Assembly: GCA_035552275.1 (NCBI GenBank)
Contig: DASZLR010000300.1
Location: forward strand, 1-13,514
DNA from: DASVLX01 sp035552275
GTDB lineage: Bacteria; Actinomycetota; Actinomycetes; Mycobacteriales; Pseudonocardiaceae
Direction: 5' to 3'
DNA: 13,514 nt
A model generated the notes under the pieces. It saw only the letters and a program-made list of their open reading frames with translations. It did no database searches and was not told the origin of the DNA. The position numbers and the translations under genes are program-made. Position 1 is the stretch's first letter, and every line of letters starts with the position of its first letter. Below, in pieces: positions 13,320 through 13,514 of this stretch.

Positions 13320-13514
13320 GTGACGGTCATGCGGCCTGGCGATTTCTACGAGGACGACGAGCCGATCGAGAGACTGCTGGCAGCCTTCGAGCGGGGAACG
13401 AAGGTGTCAACAGCCCCTCCTTCGGATGTGGGTTGGGGACAGACTGTGTACTGGCCAGCAAAGGTGGCAGGGCAAGCCCGGCATGTACTAGGACTCGCGA
13501 GTACCGGCAATGTG
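13320..13514 (+). CDS. Antitoxin-like protein, partial (runs off the window)
   Basis: Sixty-five codons are open from GTG 13320 to the edge. GAGG (13312-13315) gives a ribosome-binding site 4 nt before the start. The N-terminus reads MTVMRPGDFYEDDEPIERLLAAFERGTK. The acidic 'FYEDDEP(I/V)E' block followed by 'AAFERG.K' is, from memory, typical of small actinobacterial antitoxin-like proteins encoded after BrnT- or DUF4258-like toxins. The later part (GWGQTVYWPAKVAGQARHV) is not recognised. An internal ATG four codons in is an alternative start. It follows the frameshifted toxin-like gene by 17 bp in the same direction, so the two probably form one unit. Confidence 0.65.
   Translation, partial: MTVMRPGDFYEDDEPIERLLAAFERGTKVSTAPPSDVGWGQTVYWPAKVAGQARHVLGLASTGNV

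Noticed and set aside
1..13514. tRNA or rRNA genes, CRISPR arrays and insertion-sequence ends
   Set aside because: I saw no cloverleaf with a TTCRA arm, no regularly spaced repeats with unique spacers, and no transposase motif or paired terminal repeats.

Overview
The window is very GC-rich with strong GC3 bias. It uses GTG and TTG starts alongside ATG and carries nickel superoxide dismutase, type VII secretion (T7SS) substrates, RDD and LysE proteins. Together these point to a filamentous or mycolic-type actinobacterium (Pseudonocardiales, Nocardiaceae or similar). The genus cannot be fixed from the sequence alone.

Layout. (1) 2-1337: the tail of an unidentified gene (possibly a short-chain dehydrogenase), a convergent TetR-family regulator, and a divergent RDD membrane protein whose start codon overlaps the TetR start. 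(2) 4246-1338, minus strand: a tight four-gene operon. It encodes a small EspC/WXG100-like protein, a 417-aa putative T7SS-secreted protein with an N-terminal WxG hairpin domain and long coiled coil, and two uncharacterised proteins of 243 and 199 aa. No ESX core machinery gene is present. (3) 7599-4327, minus strand: a large c-di-GMP enzyme with five PAS domains, a degenerate GGDEF domain and an intact EAL domain. (4) 9025-7826, minus strand: a short-form malic enzyme. (5) 9379-9978, plus strand: an RmlC-like sugar 3,5-epimerase behind a 13-bp repeat array. It overlaps, tail to tail, the Ni-SOD maturation protease SodX (minus strand, TTG start), which is divergent from sodN (10429-10836). sodN ends in a perfect 18-bp hairpin. 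(6) 10914-12053: a LysE-family exporter and a DUF6941-like protein. (7) 12187-13514: an accessory stretch of lower GC3 with small genes. Two of them are each broken by one extra base, and each has a six-base C or G run that could account for it. Between them lies an intact 131-aa orphan, and after them a partial antitoxin-like protein running off the edge.

How the genes fit together. sodN and sodX form a functional pair: Ni-SOD and the peptidase thought to expose its nickel-binding N-terminal histidine. The four-gene minus-strand operon looks like a T7SS substrate cassette whose last two members are candidate partner, chaperone or immunity proteins. Most other genes are single-gene units. Four plus-strand genes (RDD, rmlC-like, lysE, DUF6941) have a -10-like hexamer 6-8 nt before the ATG and no Shine-Dalgarno, which suggests leaderless mRNAs. 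The most unusual material is the 3' accessory stretch with paired homopolymer-associated frameshifts and a palindrome covering a ribosome-binding site, together with the T7SS cassette.
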